Assembly (NCBI GenBank): GCA_019096195.1
Contig: JAGTXK010000014.1
Location: forward strand, 248,001-312,000
DNA length: 64,000 nucleotides
Direction of reading: 5' to 3'
DNA from: Boletus sp. NGJ
Taxonomy: Eukaryota > Basidiomycota > Agaricomycetes > Boletales > Boletaceae
Below the pieces are notes generated by a model. The model had not been told where the DNA came from. It worked only from the letters and a program-made list of their open reading frames with translations, and did no database searches. Shown piece by piece: positions 22,282-35,109 of this stretch. Both the position numbers and the translations under genes were made by a program. Position 1 is the first letter of the stretch. Every line of letters starts with the position of its first letter.

Positions 22282-23397
22282 CTATACCCTCACCAAGATG
22301 GCCATATACACTACCTGTATGATTGCTTCGAAGAAGAGGAAGGTGATGCGTCGTTTACGTTGAGCATGGGACACCGTGACGGGAGTTGCAGTACTCGATA
22401 GGTCAGGTAGGACGACTGAGCGAAGGGAACGGAGCTGACGAGAGCGGGTCAAATTATTAAAGGAGGGACGCTGAGTGAGGAACTCACCAGGAAGAAAGCA
22501 TTGGCAGCAAATGCATAGAGGAACACCACAGAGTATATGGTCATCCCCGGATTTATCAATCCTGTCAGCAGCGTCAAAATAACCCTATTGAAGTGTGAGG
22601 ACCAGGAAATGTCGAAAGTAGGTGTATACCTACCCAACGAACTTGTAACCCCCGTAAGCGATGAGATCTATGACTTGACCTGGGCCCTGGACGTTGAGCA
22701 AGTAGCATCCACCTTTCACGAAGAGGAAGTCGAGCAACACTACGACGAGGGCACGCGATGCAGATGCGCCGAGAATTTGTGGGTGAAAGCGTTCCTGAAG
22801 ACCCGTCTGGAGTGCCGCTACGAGGATATAGGTGACGAGAGCCATGACTGCGGAAATGAATGAGAAGTGCGAAGGGCGGGGAGAAGGGGGACATACGTGG
22901 AATGTACAGGTCTGGACAGTTAATGTCATCTCTTGGAGGTTGCCACTCGGTTTGACCTGTTTCAAGGCGGCGTATTTTTCGTGACCAAGGTCTATGCCTC
23001 CAAGGGAACACGACAAGCTGCAGTTTTTTGATGACATATGAATTGGAAACATTGAAGTGGTGCTTTAGAAGAGACAGTGGGATTAATCCCCCGAACTGCG
23101 AGGACATCAGCGCGGTGTCGGTGATAGAAGAAGTTGACTGACGTTCTTCTGTACATATTCCTGTCCAGCAGCCACTGCGCTCTGACCGAGCTGCATACCA
23201 AACTGGGCAGTCGTGTCATTCATACCCCATGCGGCGAAGTCTGGGACGTGGTGCGGGGCGGGCTGCTGGTATCGTTGATAGCCCTGGGGAGACGCAGGGC
23301 CAGGACCGGGTGTCGATGGGGGTTCTGGGATGAACGCTGGATGAGTAGGGACGGGATGTTGGAGGGGTGGGGGAGAGCGGGAGTAGTAATTAGCCAT
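22282..23397 (-). CDS. YIF1: Yif1, ER-Golgi transport membrane protein
   Basis: Yif1 pairs with Yip1 in COPII vesicle biogenesis and binds Rab GTPases. Five exons (complement of 22282-22434, 22488-22584, 22634-22847, 22897-23095, 23143-23397) join in phase to 305 residues, the family's usual size. A Pro-rich N-terminus leads to the conserved VPDFAAWGMNDTTAQFG and YVQKNFGGL. The cytosolic block RHRPWSRK comes next, and then about five membrane segments form the C-terminal half. An upstream in-frame ATG at 23421 would add eight residues; the start at 23397 (MANYYSRSPPP) fits the family better. It is divergent from the sphingolipid methyltransferase, with 258 bp between starts. Confidence 0.94.
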
Positions 23398-23655
23398 TGT
23401 GCGGCGGTCGTTGTGGAACAAGGAAGACGATGAGGATGGAGTTGTCGGCGACGAGCTCGATGTGAGTGGGCGTACTTATACATAGTATTGTAGCAAGTCG
23501 CGATACAGAGAAAGTGAGCCAAACATGTTCAAACACCGCTTAGAACAGGCCGCATAAAAAAGACATACGCCGTTTGTCGTGGCTTTCTTTAACTTGTTCG
23601 TTCATCCACTCCTTCTCTTCCCCCGCGTCGTGTCCACCACCCTGCACGCGTCGCC

Positions 23656-25326
23656 ATGTCTTTCTCTCCAGTCCGCGTCACCACCACTCCTACCATCAAA
23701 AACGCACCTCTAGTCGGTCTCGCCGAGGGTAATGGCTACTTCTCCAATGTCCACCTCGCTGTTCTCGTCCTTGGTGTTCCTTACATCTTGAAACGTGTCA
23801 CTCCCATTGTCAATCGTGGCGGACTCAAGACCTACGTTTTCCTCATTGTTCTTCTCGGTGTGCCCATTACCGTCGCGTACTGGACAGTCGCCTCCACGTA
23901 CGGAAAACGCAAGAACCAAAAGGTCATCCTTCCTTCAAAGGAAATCGAGGAGTACATCACTATCAACGACCCGGAGCTCAAGGCGCTTTATCATGGCAAA
24001 GACAAAATCCCCATGCAGGTGTTCCACGACGCGTATTTTGAAGGGAAGATTGACTTCAACGGTATGTCTCCCCATAAAGACCCTCATGCTCATTCGCTCA
24101 TCCTCTTGCAGGTGATGTGCTGGACATCATGGAACAACGACATGATTGGGCAAAGATGGTCTTCACGCCGGAGCTCTTCAAATACGTCTTTATGAACCTC
24201 TTGCCCGAAGTCATTGTTCATTCCCAGAGCCAAGATGAGGAACAAGTCCGTGACCACTATGACAGAGGTGACGACTTCTATGAATGGTTTGTTCGCCCAT
24301 AATGTTTTTGTCATCCTTTAATCGAGCCTATTCCACTTAGGTTCCTCGGTCCTCGCATGATCTACACTTCTGGTGTTGTCACTAACCTGGAGGGAATGGA
24401 GACCCTTGAGCAACTTCAAGATAACAAGCTTGCCCTCGTCTGTTCTAAGCTCAACCTTCAACCTAATGACCGTCTGCTCGATGTCGGCTGTGGTTGGGGG
24501 ACGTTGGCTGCATTCGCCGCGAAGAACTATGGATGTGATGTCACTGGTATCACTCTCGGAAAGAACCAAACCAAATTTGGTAACGAGCGAATCAAGAACA
24601 ATGGTGTTACTCCCGACAAGGCAAGAATTCTGTGCATGGATTACCGTGAAATTCCTGGCGGGCCTGGTCACTTTACTAAGATTGTTAGCTTGGAGATGGC
24701 CGAACATGTAGGAATCAGGCGCTACGGTGCTTTCATGAGGCAGATGTATGACCTGCTGGATGACGATGGCATTTTCGTCCTCCAAGTTGCCGGTATTCGC
24801 CCGTCGTGGCAGTACGAGGATCTCATCTGGTGAGTTCCTGAATGTTATTGGACGATACGAGATCTTACCACTTGTTCGGCAGGGGTCTCTTCATGAACAA
24901 GTACGTCTTTCCTGGTGCAGATGCCTCCTGCTCCCTTGGTTGGGTGGTCAACCAGGTTGAGGCTGCTGGTTTCGAGGTGAAGAACATTGATGTCCTTGGT
25001 GTCCACTATTCGGCCACTATCTGGAGATGGTACCTTAACTGGGTGAGCAACAAGGAAAAAATTGTTGAGAAATACGGCGAACGGTCAGGCATTCCACTAT
25101 CCTGTCCGCACGAGATGATGCTGATACTTCCGTGGGCAGGTGGTACCGTATTTGGGTATTCTTCCTTGCCTACTCAACTATCGTATCCCGTCAAGGGTCG
25201 GCTTCCGTCTTCCAGTTGACCCTGCATAAGAACCTTAACGCGTATCACCGTATCAACGGAGTTCCTTCGCATGCTTCAATCCATAACAAGCAGCGTGACG
25301 GTAGAGAGTGGGTCTCCATCGAGTAA
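23656..25326 (+). CDS. sphingolipid C9-methyltransferase
   Basis: It adds the C9 methyl group to the sphingadienine base of fungal glucosylceramide, using S-adenosylmethionine. Five exons (23656-24061, 24112-24286, 24341-24829, 24883-25083, 25140-25326) join in phase to 485 residues, typical for the family. Two membrane segments lie at about residues 30-48 and 58-78. The cyclopropane-synthase-like domain follows, with the SAM site LLDVGCGWGTLAAFAA, the motif SLEMAEHVG, and the conserved YNWVS-like and C-terminal YRIWVFFLAYS blocks. The second intron lies in the codon for Trp of YEWFLGPRM. The enzyme acts at the ER. The five-exon structure is complete with no damage. Confidence 0.94.
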
Positions 25327-25736
25327 ATTTACCCATCCTGTGCTGTGGGATTGGACTTGGGAGGTACATGATGGATACTATACGCAGCAGATGAAACACT
25401 TTCGATTGTCGTCTATATACCATCATCTGCTTAATCTTAATTACGACGGTCGCCGGTTATCTTTCTGAGTGGTGATGTGGTGCTTCTGTTTTTTGGGACT
25501 CATTCCCAACCTCCAGCCCATTTGAACGATTATACCAATGCACAATTGAGGATGGACGATCAATTAGAGGATCGATTTGACATGCAACGTGGCTATAATT
25601 GCGTGACGGCCACGATCAATCCCCCACTGGTGCATATTCCGCGGTCAAAACATCATAGAAAATATCAGAGTCCCACATGTGTACTAGTCTGTGAATATTC
25701 TAAGTCAAAGCGGACTGAAGTAATGAGTGTCTAGGA

Positions 25737-28700
25737 TCAAGAAGGGAACGCTCCGGGTATGGTTGGTCTACGACGTTCGGGGTGATGGTAATACGTTCCA
25801 TGACGCCGCTTCGGTGATGCAGGCGTAGAAGAAGACGAAGGATGGGCAATATCTTCCTGTGACGTATCACTCGCCGCATCTCCGGATGGCGGTGTCGCAT
25901 TTCCATACTCGTCAGACGAATCGTCGTCGTCGTCGTCCAGGAGCCAGTCGTCCCCTTCGGGTAGCATGATCACGCCGGACCCAGGGTCAAAGCTGAGACG
26001 ATGCTGAATGTTATGCTGCGCGTGCGACGGCCCTGCATTAGCTTCTGCCCACGGGTTTGAGGCGTGTGTATCGGAGACGAGGGGGTGCACTTCGTGTGGA
26101 CTAGCCACCTCGTCGCCTTCGCCATTCGCAATAATCCGTGAACGTCGAGTGACTTTCTTCCGCAACATACTGTAGCGGTTGCGGAGACTGAGCACGATCC
26201 CGTGGGTCGAGTCAAGAGGAATCCTCATTAAGCCATTGCGATGGCCATTCACAAGCGTCTGTCCCTTTTTCAGTGGGAGCCAGGGCTCTGGAAGAACACC
26301 AGTAAACGCAGGGTGTCCATAGCGTCGTTTTCCAGTGCTAAAAAATTCGGTTCAGCACGAGTCAGCGGGCCAGGGCCGAGAATGACTTACTTCAGAACAC
26401 CATTGTACCAGTTTGCCATTGGCGGTTGTGACTGCACCCAAAGTCAGCTGGCGTGATGTCTAAAGAGAGGGCTCTCACATAGTCTGTCCTTTCATCCTCA
26501 GGAGCAACGTACAACGTCTCGTCATTTTGTGCGTATCTCCTGCGGCTTAGGTTGCTACAGGGACGCGTCAGCACTCGAAAAACGAATCGACACCATCGCA
26601 CCTCTGAGACCAGGTCACTGGATGTCCTTCCCTCAACCTCACGATATCCGCGGCCTCTTCTCCCCTCTCTACCTCGCACACGGAACTTAGACATACCGCG
26701 TTACTCAATGGTCGGAAGGTCTTGTGAGTGTACCAGGACCATGTAGCAGTCGCCAGGACGAGTGGTACGAGAAGAGAGGACATGATGTAGCACTGCCGCA
26801 AGGTGAGGATACCAATCATGAAGATTTGGAAGATCACGATCCCCCAGATCAGCCGAACAAAGGTCAGCGGCCAAGCTTGACCTCGCGATTCGTAAGGCTT
26901 GTAAAATACTGCGAACGTGGCTTTGTATAATGATGCTGATCAACGGGATACCTTGACTTACCGAATAAAAGCTTGTACTTGTAGACGATATATGCTACCC
27001 CGAAGTAGATAGCACCGAAAATGACGATGAGTGGTTGCACTACACTGTACAGGATAGTGATGACGAAGATAAGGATTGCTTGGGGATATACGATGCCATA
27101 ATTTATCATTGGAGGAGCATTCAACTCGGCAAATTCTACCTGATATTAGAGTTATGGAGCAAAGGAGTAAGAATCGTACGTACCTCGGGGGGTTCGTGTC
27201 CAGAAAATCCGATAGATCATACGAGGAATCAACACCCCGAGGTTGAGCAATTGCAAAGGCATGATGCCAAACCCTGGTCCAACCATCAGTTAATCGTACG
27301 GTTACGAGAGTGGATAGCAACCTTGAAGAATGACATAGGACAGGAAGAAGTGCCTGAAAACTACGTTACTCGCGGAGACAGTTCTGGCGCGTTGTAACTC
27401 ACTTGGCACGTCCTTGTTGCAACGCTTGTGCTAGCTTCTCGGGAATCTTGGCGGGTGAATTCGCCAAATCTCTCACAAGCTGCCAATATGTGCTAGCCAA
27501 GAGGAAAATGAACACCACGTTGATGAGCAGGAAGAGAAAGTATCTTGATTCCATATGAGCTTGATTGACTCTCCCATGTAGCCGATAGTACTCACTTCCG
27601 CAGCATTGAATACTCGATCAAGCTACGAGCCTTGTAACCCTGAGCGTATGTCAAACCTAAGAAATATGGAGTCATTGAATGGTTGTAGGCTCCTCTTCCA
27701 GCCTCACCTTCCAGAATGAACGGCAACATAGCATTGAGTGTGATCATGGCAAAGGAGGGAAGTGAATTTTGTACAATAACTCGAATTTTATCATTGCTGT
27801 CAATTATTCTTCCCAACCAGGGCATCACTTTCTTGATTTCCTTGTAACTGAGGAGACTGGCAAGAGCAGTGATGGGAAATATCCAGAAGAACATCAACAA
27901 CCCGACAGCTCCGAGTACCAGAAGTTCTCGACAAAGCAGTGATCCAGGAGCATGTTCGATATTCGACCAGACAATGTCCCGTGGTTCTGGAGCTGGGCGG
28001 GTCTTTGTCTCCCACGGATCAGACGAGTGTGCCGTTTGCACTGCGATTTGCTGGATGAAAGAAAGCTTAACACAATGACTGTGATAATAGTCGACGATCT
28101 CACTGCACTGGACATTTTCTCAAATGTGACAAAGGCAACATGGGTAGACTTGTTTTTCCCAATTCGCCGCCACCTCTTTACTTTTTCATCTGCTTCCTGG
28201 AACATAGCCTCGAGGTACTCCAACGCATCGACTTTGGGGAGAAAACCATCCGGGACGAAGAGTAGGACGTCTGCGATGCGGGACCACAAGTCTGGCGGGC
28301 TGACTCTCCAACAGAGATGGTTCGGCGTCACTCGCCTGTGGGATCACATTCTCCGAGGGATCGTAGGACTCCGCGACACTAGGGTTTCCTACATACTTTG
28401 TCCACTCGTTTTCCAATTTCAATAATGCTTTGGTGCGTTGATCCAAGAGAACTTGCAGCGTCCCGACCTCTCTGCATACCGAAACACTCTCCACGCTTAA
28501 TCCAATGTTCTCAAAGTACTCCGCAAGTGCACGTTCCGAACGCAGATAGAGTGGTAGAGAGGTGATCATGACAGTTCGCCCTGGGATGGAATGCACCAGT
28601 TCCAGCGAGAACAATTGCCGCGAGCGGATGTAACGCTGATAATTCTTGTACAGGAAGCGGAGGGCGAGGCCGGTGAAAAGATACGTGAAGACGAAATGTA

Positions 28701-29444
28701 CTGTCAGGTAGGAGTTCGCGTCGCTGATCAGGTCAACCCAATCACGGTCGGCAGGATTTTTTTCGACACTAGAAGATGTCCATTGGGGCCAGTCACCGTC
28801 GTCATCGTCAGAACCCCCGCCTATTCCAATATTGTGCTGATAACAGTGAGCTGCAAACGAGATCGCGTGATGTGTTACCACATACCGTCCAGTTGATAGG
28901 CATCAAGACCGAGATAGCAAAGAGAGAACATAAAGAGAATAGATAGAAAGATGTTTTGAAAAACCCTAGTAGCTGCGGATGAGAGCTTGTGAGCTGCTTG
29001 ATTGACCGCCAGGATGCAGACTTACCACTGCAGCATCTAACCCAACTATTTGCAGGATCGTGTACTCGGATGTCCTCAACGTCGGCATGATCCAACCAAA
29101 GAACGCGGGGCGTGCATGGGCTTCGTGAGGAGAAAATCCTGCAAATGAGGGTAAGTCTAGGAGATAGGACGAGTGTCGTGCGAGTACCTTTCAGTTTCGT
29201 GCGAGGGGCGAAGAGCAGGGGCCATCGAGGACGACAATAAGAAAATAGCGAAAATGAGACAAAGCCGATAGATGATGCAAGTAGTATTTGCGTCGTGAAC
29301 CAGGGACCTTCGAATTTGTCTTCCGGGATGTGAGCATATGCAGACCATGATGCTAAAAGACTCACAAGTTGGAGGTGAACCGGGTGGAAGTTCAGGGTCT
29401 GTATCGTTCATTGCATGGGCTAGGAATTCCAAAGGTCCAGCCAT
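25737..29444 (-). CDS. CSC1/OSCA-like calcium-permeable channel, single-base frameshift in exon 5
   Basis: Fifteen exons (complement of 25737-26337, 26391-26431, 26479-26554, 26602-26908, 26962-27135, 27184-27273, 27322-27353, 27403-27543, 27596-27656, 27708-28050, 28104-28836, 28886-28972, 29026-29138, 29188-29319, 29366-29444) give about 1,002 residues if the frame is continuous. Family marks are FGWIMPTLRTSEY, VHSIPGRTVMITSLP, HVAFVTFEKMSSA, the multi-pass RSN1_7TM core with TPREFAELNAPP and VFYKPYES, and an acidic C-terminal tail. Exon 5 is 733 bp, one base over a whole number of codons. The frame slips at a C4 run (28236-28239) between RPGWFSP and KVDALEYLE. Either the assembly has one extra base or the gene is a recent pseudogene. 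Start 29444 was chosen; an in-frame ATG lies at 29540. Confidence 0.88.
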
Positions 29445-29824
29445 GATGATCACAAAGTGGCAGAGGTTGGGAGCACAGTGGTCACTGGTCAATGCAACGA
29501 GTTGAGATTGCACAACGAGTCTGCAACACATGCCAGCCACTTGCCAAAAGAGGCATACAGTGTAAGTTCAAGAGTTGGTTTGTTGCAATTCAGTACTTCG
29601 AACTTTTTTATGCAGGTATGTATGTATTCGCTGATTCGGACTCAAGTGTACTCCAGCATGCACTGAATGAATTAGCTTCTGATAACATTGCAGTGATATG
29701 TCTGGTAGCAGTGCCAGGTATTTCAAGTTGTTGCCAGTCGGCCGAAACCGGCTGGATTGACGTGCGCGACTCTAAATATCGTTCTATCTTAACCACTACG
29801 TATGATGCCCCTCGTCGTGAAGAA

Positions 29825-31631
29825 ATGCACTTCTCAAAAACCTACACCCAGTTGCTCATTACCCTTCCACCTGACATCAGAAATAATGCCTTTGAATACC
29901 GCAAGGTACGTCCGGACGAATCCCAGTGGTTGGCGATTCACTTGCTTCATGTCCGACCCGATCCTGAAGCATTCCACTTCAAGCTTAAAAAACTGATCAA
30001 CCAAACGGTATATGAACTCGACTCTCTGGGACTTGGTCCTTCGGTTCTTCGGTCTTTGCACGGGCGCGCGGATCTAGGTGGTGCTCTCGCGCACTTCGAG
30101 GAAAAAGATAAGAATTCAGCTCTCACCATGGACTCCGAGAACGTACCGGATGGATCATACAAATACACTATCGTTTATGAGATCGCCTTGAACTCATCAG
30201 TACTCGAACCTAGGCTTCGATTGTCGTCGAATCGATGCCCTCCCGATGGGGGGCCCACTCATTCAACAGCACAACCTATCTTCCATGTCGATCTTCTCAT
30301 TCCAGAACAATCGCTCAGTCGTATCACGCGAGCACGACTTCACCATCCTATCATGTTCGAAGACGAAGTGCTCTTGCCAGACGAGTCGATGGAGTTGTAC
30401 GCTTCTGGAATACTCCGGTCGCATATGAAACTGACCGCTATCGTCCAGTGACCATTTTCAGGATTTAATCATCCCTCTCCCCTCCGACACTGCATTCTTT
30501 CAGCTCTTGAACTCTACCCTGTCTTCTCTCTCTGGCCATTTGGAAACCCTACACCATGGCTTCAATTCGGCTCTTACTACGCTTGCTACCTCGATATCTT
30601 CGACGGCTCGTCCGGCATCAACCTCTGCTGCCCATTCATTCTCAGCTTATTCACTCGCTAGCGGTAATGCAATGTCCTTGCGCCCTGGCCTGGGAGGCAA
30701 GTCAGACCTGTACACCTGGCGCGAGATCTTCAGCCTCTACGCCGAAGCTGAAGTCTTCGAAAGTTTTAGAGAGTCGACCTGGGGTGAAAGAAGCATCGAG
30801 GAGGTGGAGGAGCAATTCAAGTTATTCGAACGGCTCATCCAGGAGAAGAAGGCGTCTCTGATCCTTCCCGGAAGTAGAGAAGCATTGGACGTATTCTTGA
30901 ACTTGATTCTGTTTATTTTAAACATGAAAAAGGTACTCCAGCGTTCTCTCAGGCTTCTGACTCGCTTCATGCTGCCAACTTACGAATTGAAATATAGTTC
31001 CAATTTGCGAATTCGGAGGCGACTCGAAAGATCCTCAAGAAGCACGCCAAACGTACGACACTTCCGATTCCCCCCTATCTGCTGGAACGAGATCCGTCTA
31101 CGTCCGAGCCCTCCTCACGTCAAGTTACGTTGTTTACTCTCCCTTCGAAATCCCTACCAAAGCTTCTCGTGCAAGCAATCGGCGAGGTTCTCTTACCCAT
31201 CGTGCCCCACATTGACGATTATTCGTGTCTCATCTGTACTTCTATCGCATTCAAACCGATCAGGCTTTACTGTGGTCATTTCTTCTGCGTGAGGTGATTA
31301 CGTTTCACCATCTTTTCCCTACATGCGTGCAAACGTCTCGTCGACCCAGGTGTCTCGTGAAATTGCAGAAACGTGGATTGGCGCCTTGTCCATTGTGTCG
31401 CGCACCAACGGTCCTGCAAGCAAATTCATGTGAGTACGTGCTCGTCTTGTCTTTGGTCTTGCATCTCTGATAAATCACGTAGCCAACGTCGATTATGGGT
31501 TGCTCAACCTCATGGCGGACTGGTTCCCGATCGAGTCACGAGAAAAACTGAGTGCTAACGAACGGGAAGTGACCCAAGAACAACTCGAAGAGTTTGGTAT
31601 TCCCGACGTCCACGGTTGTCGGATCATGTAA
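29825..31631 (+). CDS. SPX domain-RING finger protein (putative E3 ubiquitin ligase)
   Basis: SPX domains sense inositol pyrophosphates and phosphate status, and the RING recruits E2 enzymes. The start MHFSKTYTQLL is the classic SPX opening, and YRK|LKKLINQT spans a 78-bp intron (29906-29983) that is a multiple of three and stop-free. The later exons 30462-30932, 30998-31293, 31350-31429 and 31483-31631 are solid. They cover DLIIPLPSDTAFFQLLN, the helical end of SPX, ATRKILKKHAKRT, and a C3HC4 RING (CLICTSIAFKPIRLYCGHFF ... CPLCRAP). The exon between 29984 and about 30400 contains a variable linker whose 3' boundary I could not fix, because reading frames 2 and 1 both look plausible. The order resembles RING-14 type fungal proteins. 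Confidence 0.82.
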
Positions 31632-32690
31632 CTTGGAGGAGGCCTCGGCGACATCGTAACGGTTGTCAATTATCGTGCGACGAGCCCTGTCATGGAAACC
31701 CAAGTGAGCTCGCGTCGCACGACGCGATTGTGATTTCGTTCAAGGAACTGAATTTATTGGATCATATATTTTGCGCTAGCCTTTCATGAGTACTAAATCT
31801 ATGCGAGTACAGCGTATGTTTGGCGTATGTTGTATGTATTGACGACATCTACCATTATTTGTCTTATCGTCGTGTAGCTCTGTTCCAACATTTTACGGTC
31901 ACTCGATAGTCAATGCCGGGTGTTATTGCAATGGCACACGCATTATGCATGGTGGTTCGATCCTGCCAAGTTAACTTACGGGTCTAATGCGCCGTGATGG
32001 TAACAGGGCACTACAACTACTCAAGTCCAGAGGGAGAGAGAAGTACACGCAAGTGAGGTGAGACAACAACTCGACTAGAGTTCCCGTCAGACACGCATGC
32101 ATTCTCTTATTGCTAGATTATGATTATCAATCCTATTTAACTTCATACGAACAGAACAGAGGTGAGGTGTAATCGAGCACAGTGCATGAGAGAATATGCA
32201 TAATGGTAGTATGCAAGTTGTGCCGAAAGCACAACGATAAAATCGGGACAGCCAGGGAAACGAGGAATGTCCTGACATAGACAAATACTACTTGGTCATG
32301 CAAAATCCACCATTGCCTTTGATCACATCCAAGGATGTACTCACTGGCAGACATCTCCACTGAAGCAGGATAGATGTCCTCGCTGTCAAGTGTCGCCACA
32401 GTGTCCCAGAGCCTCACTTCGGTGCTGCTCGTCTCAGGCTGCTTGCGCACACTTGTGTTGTTAAGCACCGCACCTGTTCTACAGTCGGGGGCCGGCACGT
32501 GAGCCAGTACGACCTAATCCATTCGGGCCGGTGATCAATGTGGCATGCTTGTCAAACACTAAATTACATACGCGATGGAGTCCGTGGACCTTACAGTCAA
32601 TCCATTTGGTTCAGGAAGCATGGACGAGGTATGACAGAGCATGCATCTAATCTGCATCACTGACGACCTCCTCCATCTCCCAATCGCATC
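31632..32690. other. intergenic, no gene supported
   Basis: A minus-strand ORF of 121 codons (32133-32498) has no recognisable motif or splice partner. Otherwise nothing is seen. Confidence 0.5.
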
Positions 32691-32759
32691 CAGGAATTAC
32701 TGTACACCATCGCCCTCCATAAAAGATTAAGATTGAAGATTCATCAACGACATGCCGAT

Positions 32760-33218
32760 CCGGTGAGCGGAGACGTTCGTCTTCCATCTTGAACAGGTTA
32801 CCGTCTCCAGCGGGTTCAGCCTCTTCGCCGAGGGGAAGCACCTACGCCCAGTGAGAAATGAGACAACATCCTGCATGAATTGGAACCTACGATGATCGCG
32901 ACGGTGCTGGTATGCACCCATCCAGTCACTTCTATCGCTGGAACGCGCAACGCATTGTACACGATGCACACCCGTCTCCCATCGCAGCGTGTCATACGCG
33001 CCGTCCCCTTTCACCTCTACAATCGCATCTCGAATCCCTCCACCCATCAGTTCCGTGCTCTGAATCACGTCCGCACGTCACCCTCGGGCGTGGGCGTAAC
33101 GAATATACACCCTGAACAGGTTCGTCAAAAAAAAAAAAAAAGCGTCGCCTGTGAGCCCACACCGGCTTTGAGGTCCAACAGCACCGAAATTGACCGACTG
33201 TGATGGCGGCACGAGCAA
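32760..33218 (-). pseudogene. mitochondrial peptide chain release factor 1 (PCRF domain) relic
   Basis: In shifting minus-strand frames the sequence reads LLVPPSQ, then LLDLKAGVGSQATLF, FRVYIRYAHA, MGGGIRDAIVEVKGDGAYDT, LRWETGVHRVQ, VPAIE, GWVHTSTVAIIV and NLFKMED. In that order these are the conserved central blocks of class I release factors. The frame breaks at the poly-T run (33127-33142), at a TGA after the HARG segment, and at a 7-bp duplication-like insertion (about 32940-32955) after GVHRVQ. The GGQ peptidyl-hydrolysis domain is missing entirely. A splice-like acceptor precedes the first block. It cannot encode a functional factor, so the genome should hold an intact copy elsewhere. 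Confidence 0.75.
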
Positions 33219-33846
33219 CTTGAAAGAAATTTCGTCGAGGTACCTCGACACGCTCTCCTTGAGCAGAGGGGGCGTATCCAGCAGGTACTACCAAGTTCGT
33301 CATGTACATTAAATACACTTTCGAACCCCCGAAAGAATATAACATACCTCCCATGTTTCCACCCGTGACGTCCACGCACTCGCACAGAAGCTCCGACTCG
33401 TTGACATCTTTCTTGAAGAGGTGCCAAGTCACAGCGAAAAGGCTTGCCTTGGACAGCAACTCTTTTCTCGTCTCGACGCGGTTCTGTTCAGCCCGCAGAA
33501 TGCGTGTCCCATCCTCTTCGAGTCGATTTCGGGGTAGTGGACTGCGTACGATTTGAATGTACGAGTACATGCTGAGCAGAACGTCTCAGTGGTCCGTAGC
33601 AAAACGCTCAACATTGAGTTGTGCAAGAGGTGGAAGGATACTGCAACATTGGATCCACACAAATCGTGCTTTGCCATGCGTCGATCATAGTTGGAGTGAA
33701 AAGTGTATGTATGCACACCCCAACTACGAAATAAATTAACGTCCGTTAAGTGTGCACACCGAGTTTGTACTACGAACGCGAACAATCGTGTATGTATATT
33801 ATATACCATGCCAATAAGTATTCGCGCCCGTGGATCACCTTGTTTG

Positions 33847-33880
<34 letters not shown>
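33847..33880 (+). repeat. uninterrupted run of 34 adenines
   Basis: The homopolymer spans 34 bases and is followed by gaaaagaaaagaaa. A shorter run lies at about 33127-33142 and another A-rich stretch at about 36855-36880. Confidence 0.9.
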
Positions 33881-33894
<14 letters not shown>

Positions 33895-34249
33895 CGGTCC
33901 ATGTCCAAGGAATATTTCATCCAACGTCCAACGTCAAAACGTGATCTCGGCCACCCTGCTGGGCGATCGTCCGCGGCCTGGAAAATGCCGTTTACTCGGA
34001 AGAGACAAGCTCGCGGATGAGACCGTGGCGAGCAGCCGTGGTGGAACGACCCGCGTGGGCATGAAAGTAACCGGTGCAGGCAGCGCGACGCGTACGCATA
34101 TATATATAGCTGCACCCGTCCATTCCAGATAGAAGAACACAACCGATTGGTAGTATGAGCGACGGACCAGACGAGACTTGCGTCGCGAAACACGAGAGAG
34201 GCTGGTAGATGGTAGGTAGACCTTTGCACGACGCGCGTCATCAACACTC

Positions 34250-34681
34250 ACCGGAACGGCGTTAAAGAGTTCAAACGTACCTGGATCCGGCTGGTCGACG
34301 TGGTGAAACAGGGTGGTCACGCCAACGACGGCCCAGAACGTGAGCGAGTGAAGAACACCCTTTACGATCAACTCCCAAGAGTGGGGCGAGTCGACTGTCA
34401 TGTGCATTTTTGGAGGCCGTCAGAACATGGAGGCCGAGACCACGATGGCACGTACGGATCGCCCTCAAGAGGACACTCATATAGTTGTCCGTTTCGATGG
34501 GCGCACCGAATAATATTGCACTCTGAGAAGTATTGATACGTTGTGGTGGACTGCTGCGATGGAATGCACAGGATGTAAACTGCCTCGACAGGTCTCTAGC
34601 CAGCAGAGACTCGAGAACGATAGAAACAGACAGGAGGCAAAGAGCGACGAGGAAAACACGAGCGTGGATGGAGCAAGACAT
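34250..34681 (-). CDS. unrecognised putative membrane protein, partial model
   Basis: Not recognised. A first exon from 34681 opens with a hydrophobic segment (FLVALCLLSVSIVLESLL). A gtacgt donor near 34456 and an acag acceptor near 34396 join it in phase to a second exon with another hydrophobic block (GVLHSLTFWAVVGVTTLF) ending HHVDQPDP. Two possible donors follow, and I could not find a convincing continuation. It might be part of a small multi-pass protein or a relic like its release-factor neighbour. Confidence 0.3.
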
Positions 34682-35109
34682 TGAGACAGACGACGTAGAG
34701 AGACACCACTACTGCATCAATTGGGCGAGTCAAAGTTGGAACCCTCCGGCAAGAAAGAACGATTGAACTGCTGACCCGGGTCGGCTCACCGTGACGGCAT
34801 GCAAGTCAACATTTCAACACTCGAGTGTACTGTATGTACTATCAGTTCTGGCCAAACAAAAAGTACACCAAATGTTATCAAGACGTCTGCTACCGATCAT
34901 GGCAAGTCGATGGGTTCAGCTATACAGAAAGTCGACGGAGACCCAGATGTGACTCAAAAGACATTGGTCCCGGGGAACCAGAACGTACAATTGTCAAGAT
35001 GCAGGGAGAGTCGTGCTACATCACCGATCGGTTCAGCCATACACAAAGTCGATGGCGACCTGGGTAGTCGATGCAAGGCGTCGCCAACGCACGGCTTCCA
35101 TGTCGATTA

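Noticed and set aside
29492-29824. In-frame upstream extension of the SPX-RING gene
   Set aside because: SPX domains begin at MHFSKTY; the upstream residues show no family pattern and overlap the promoter gap with the CSC1-like gene.
33429-34247. Minus-strand ORF of 272 codons with a poly-Phe run
   Set aside because: The frame exists only because the 34-A homopolymer reads as Phe codons; no motif or codon support on either side.
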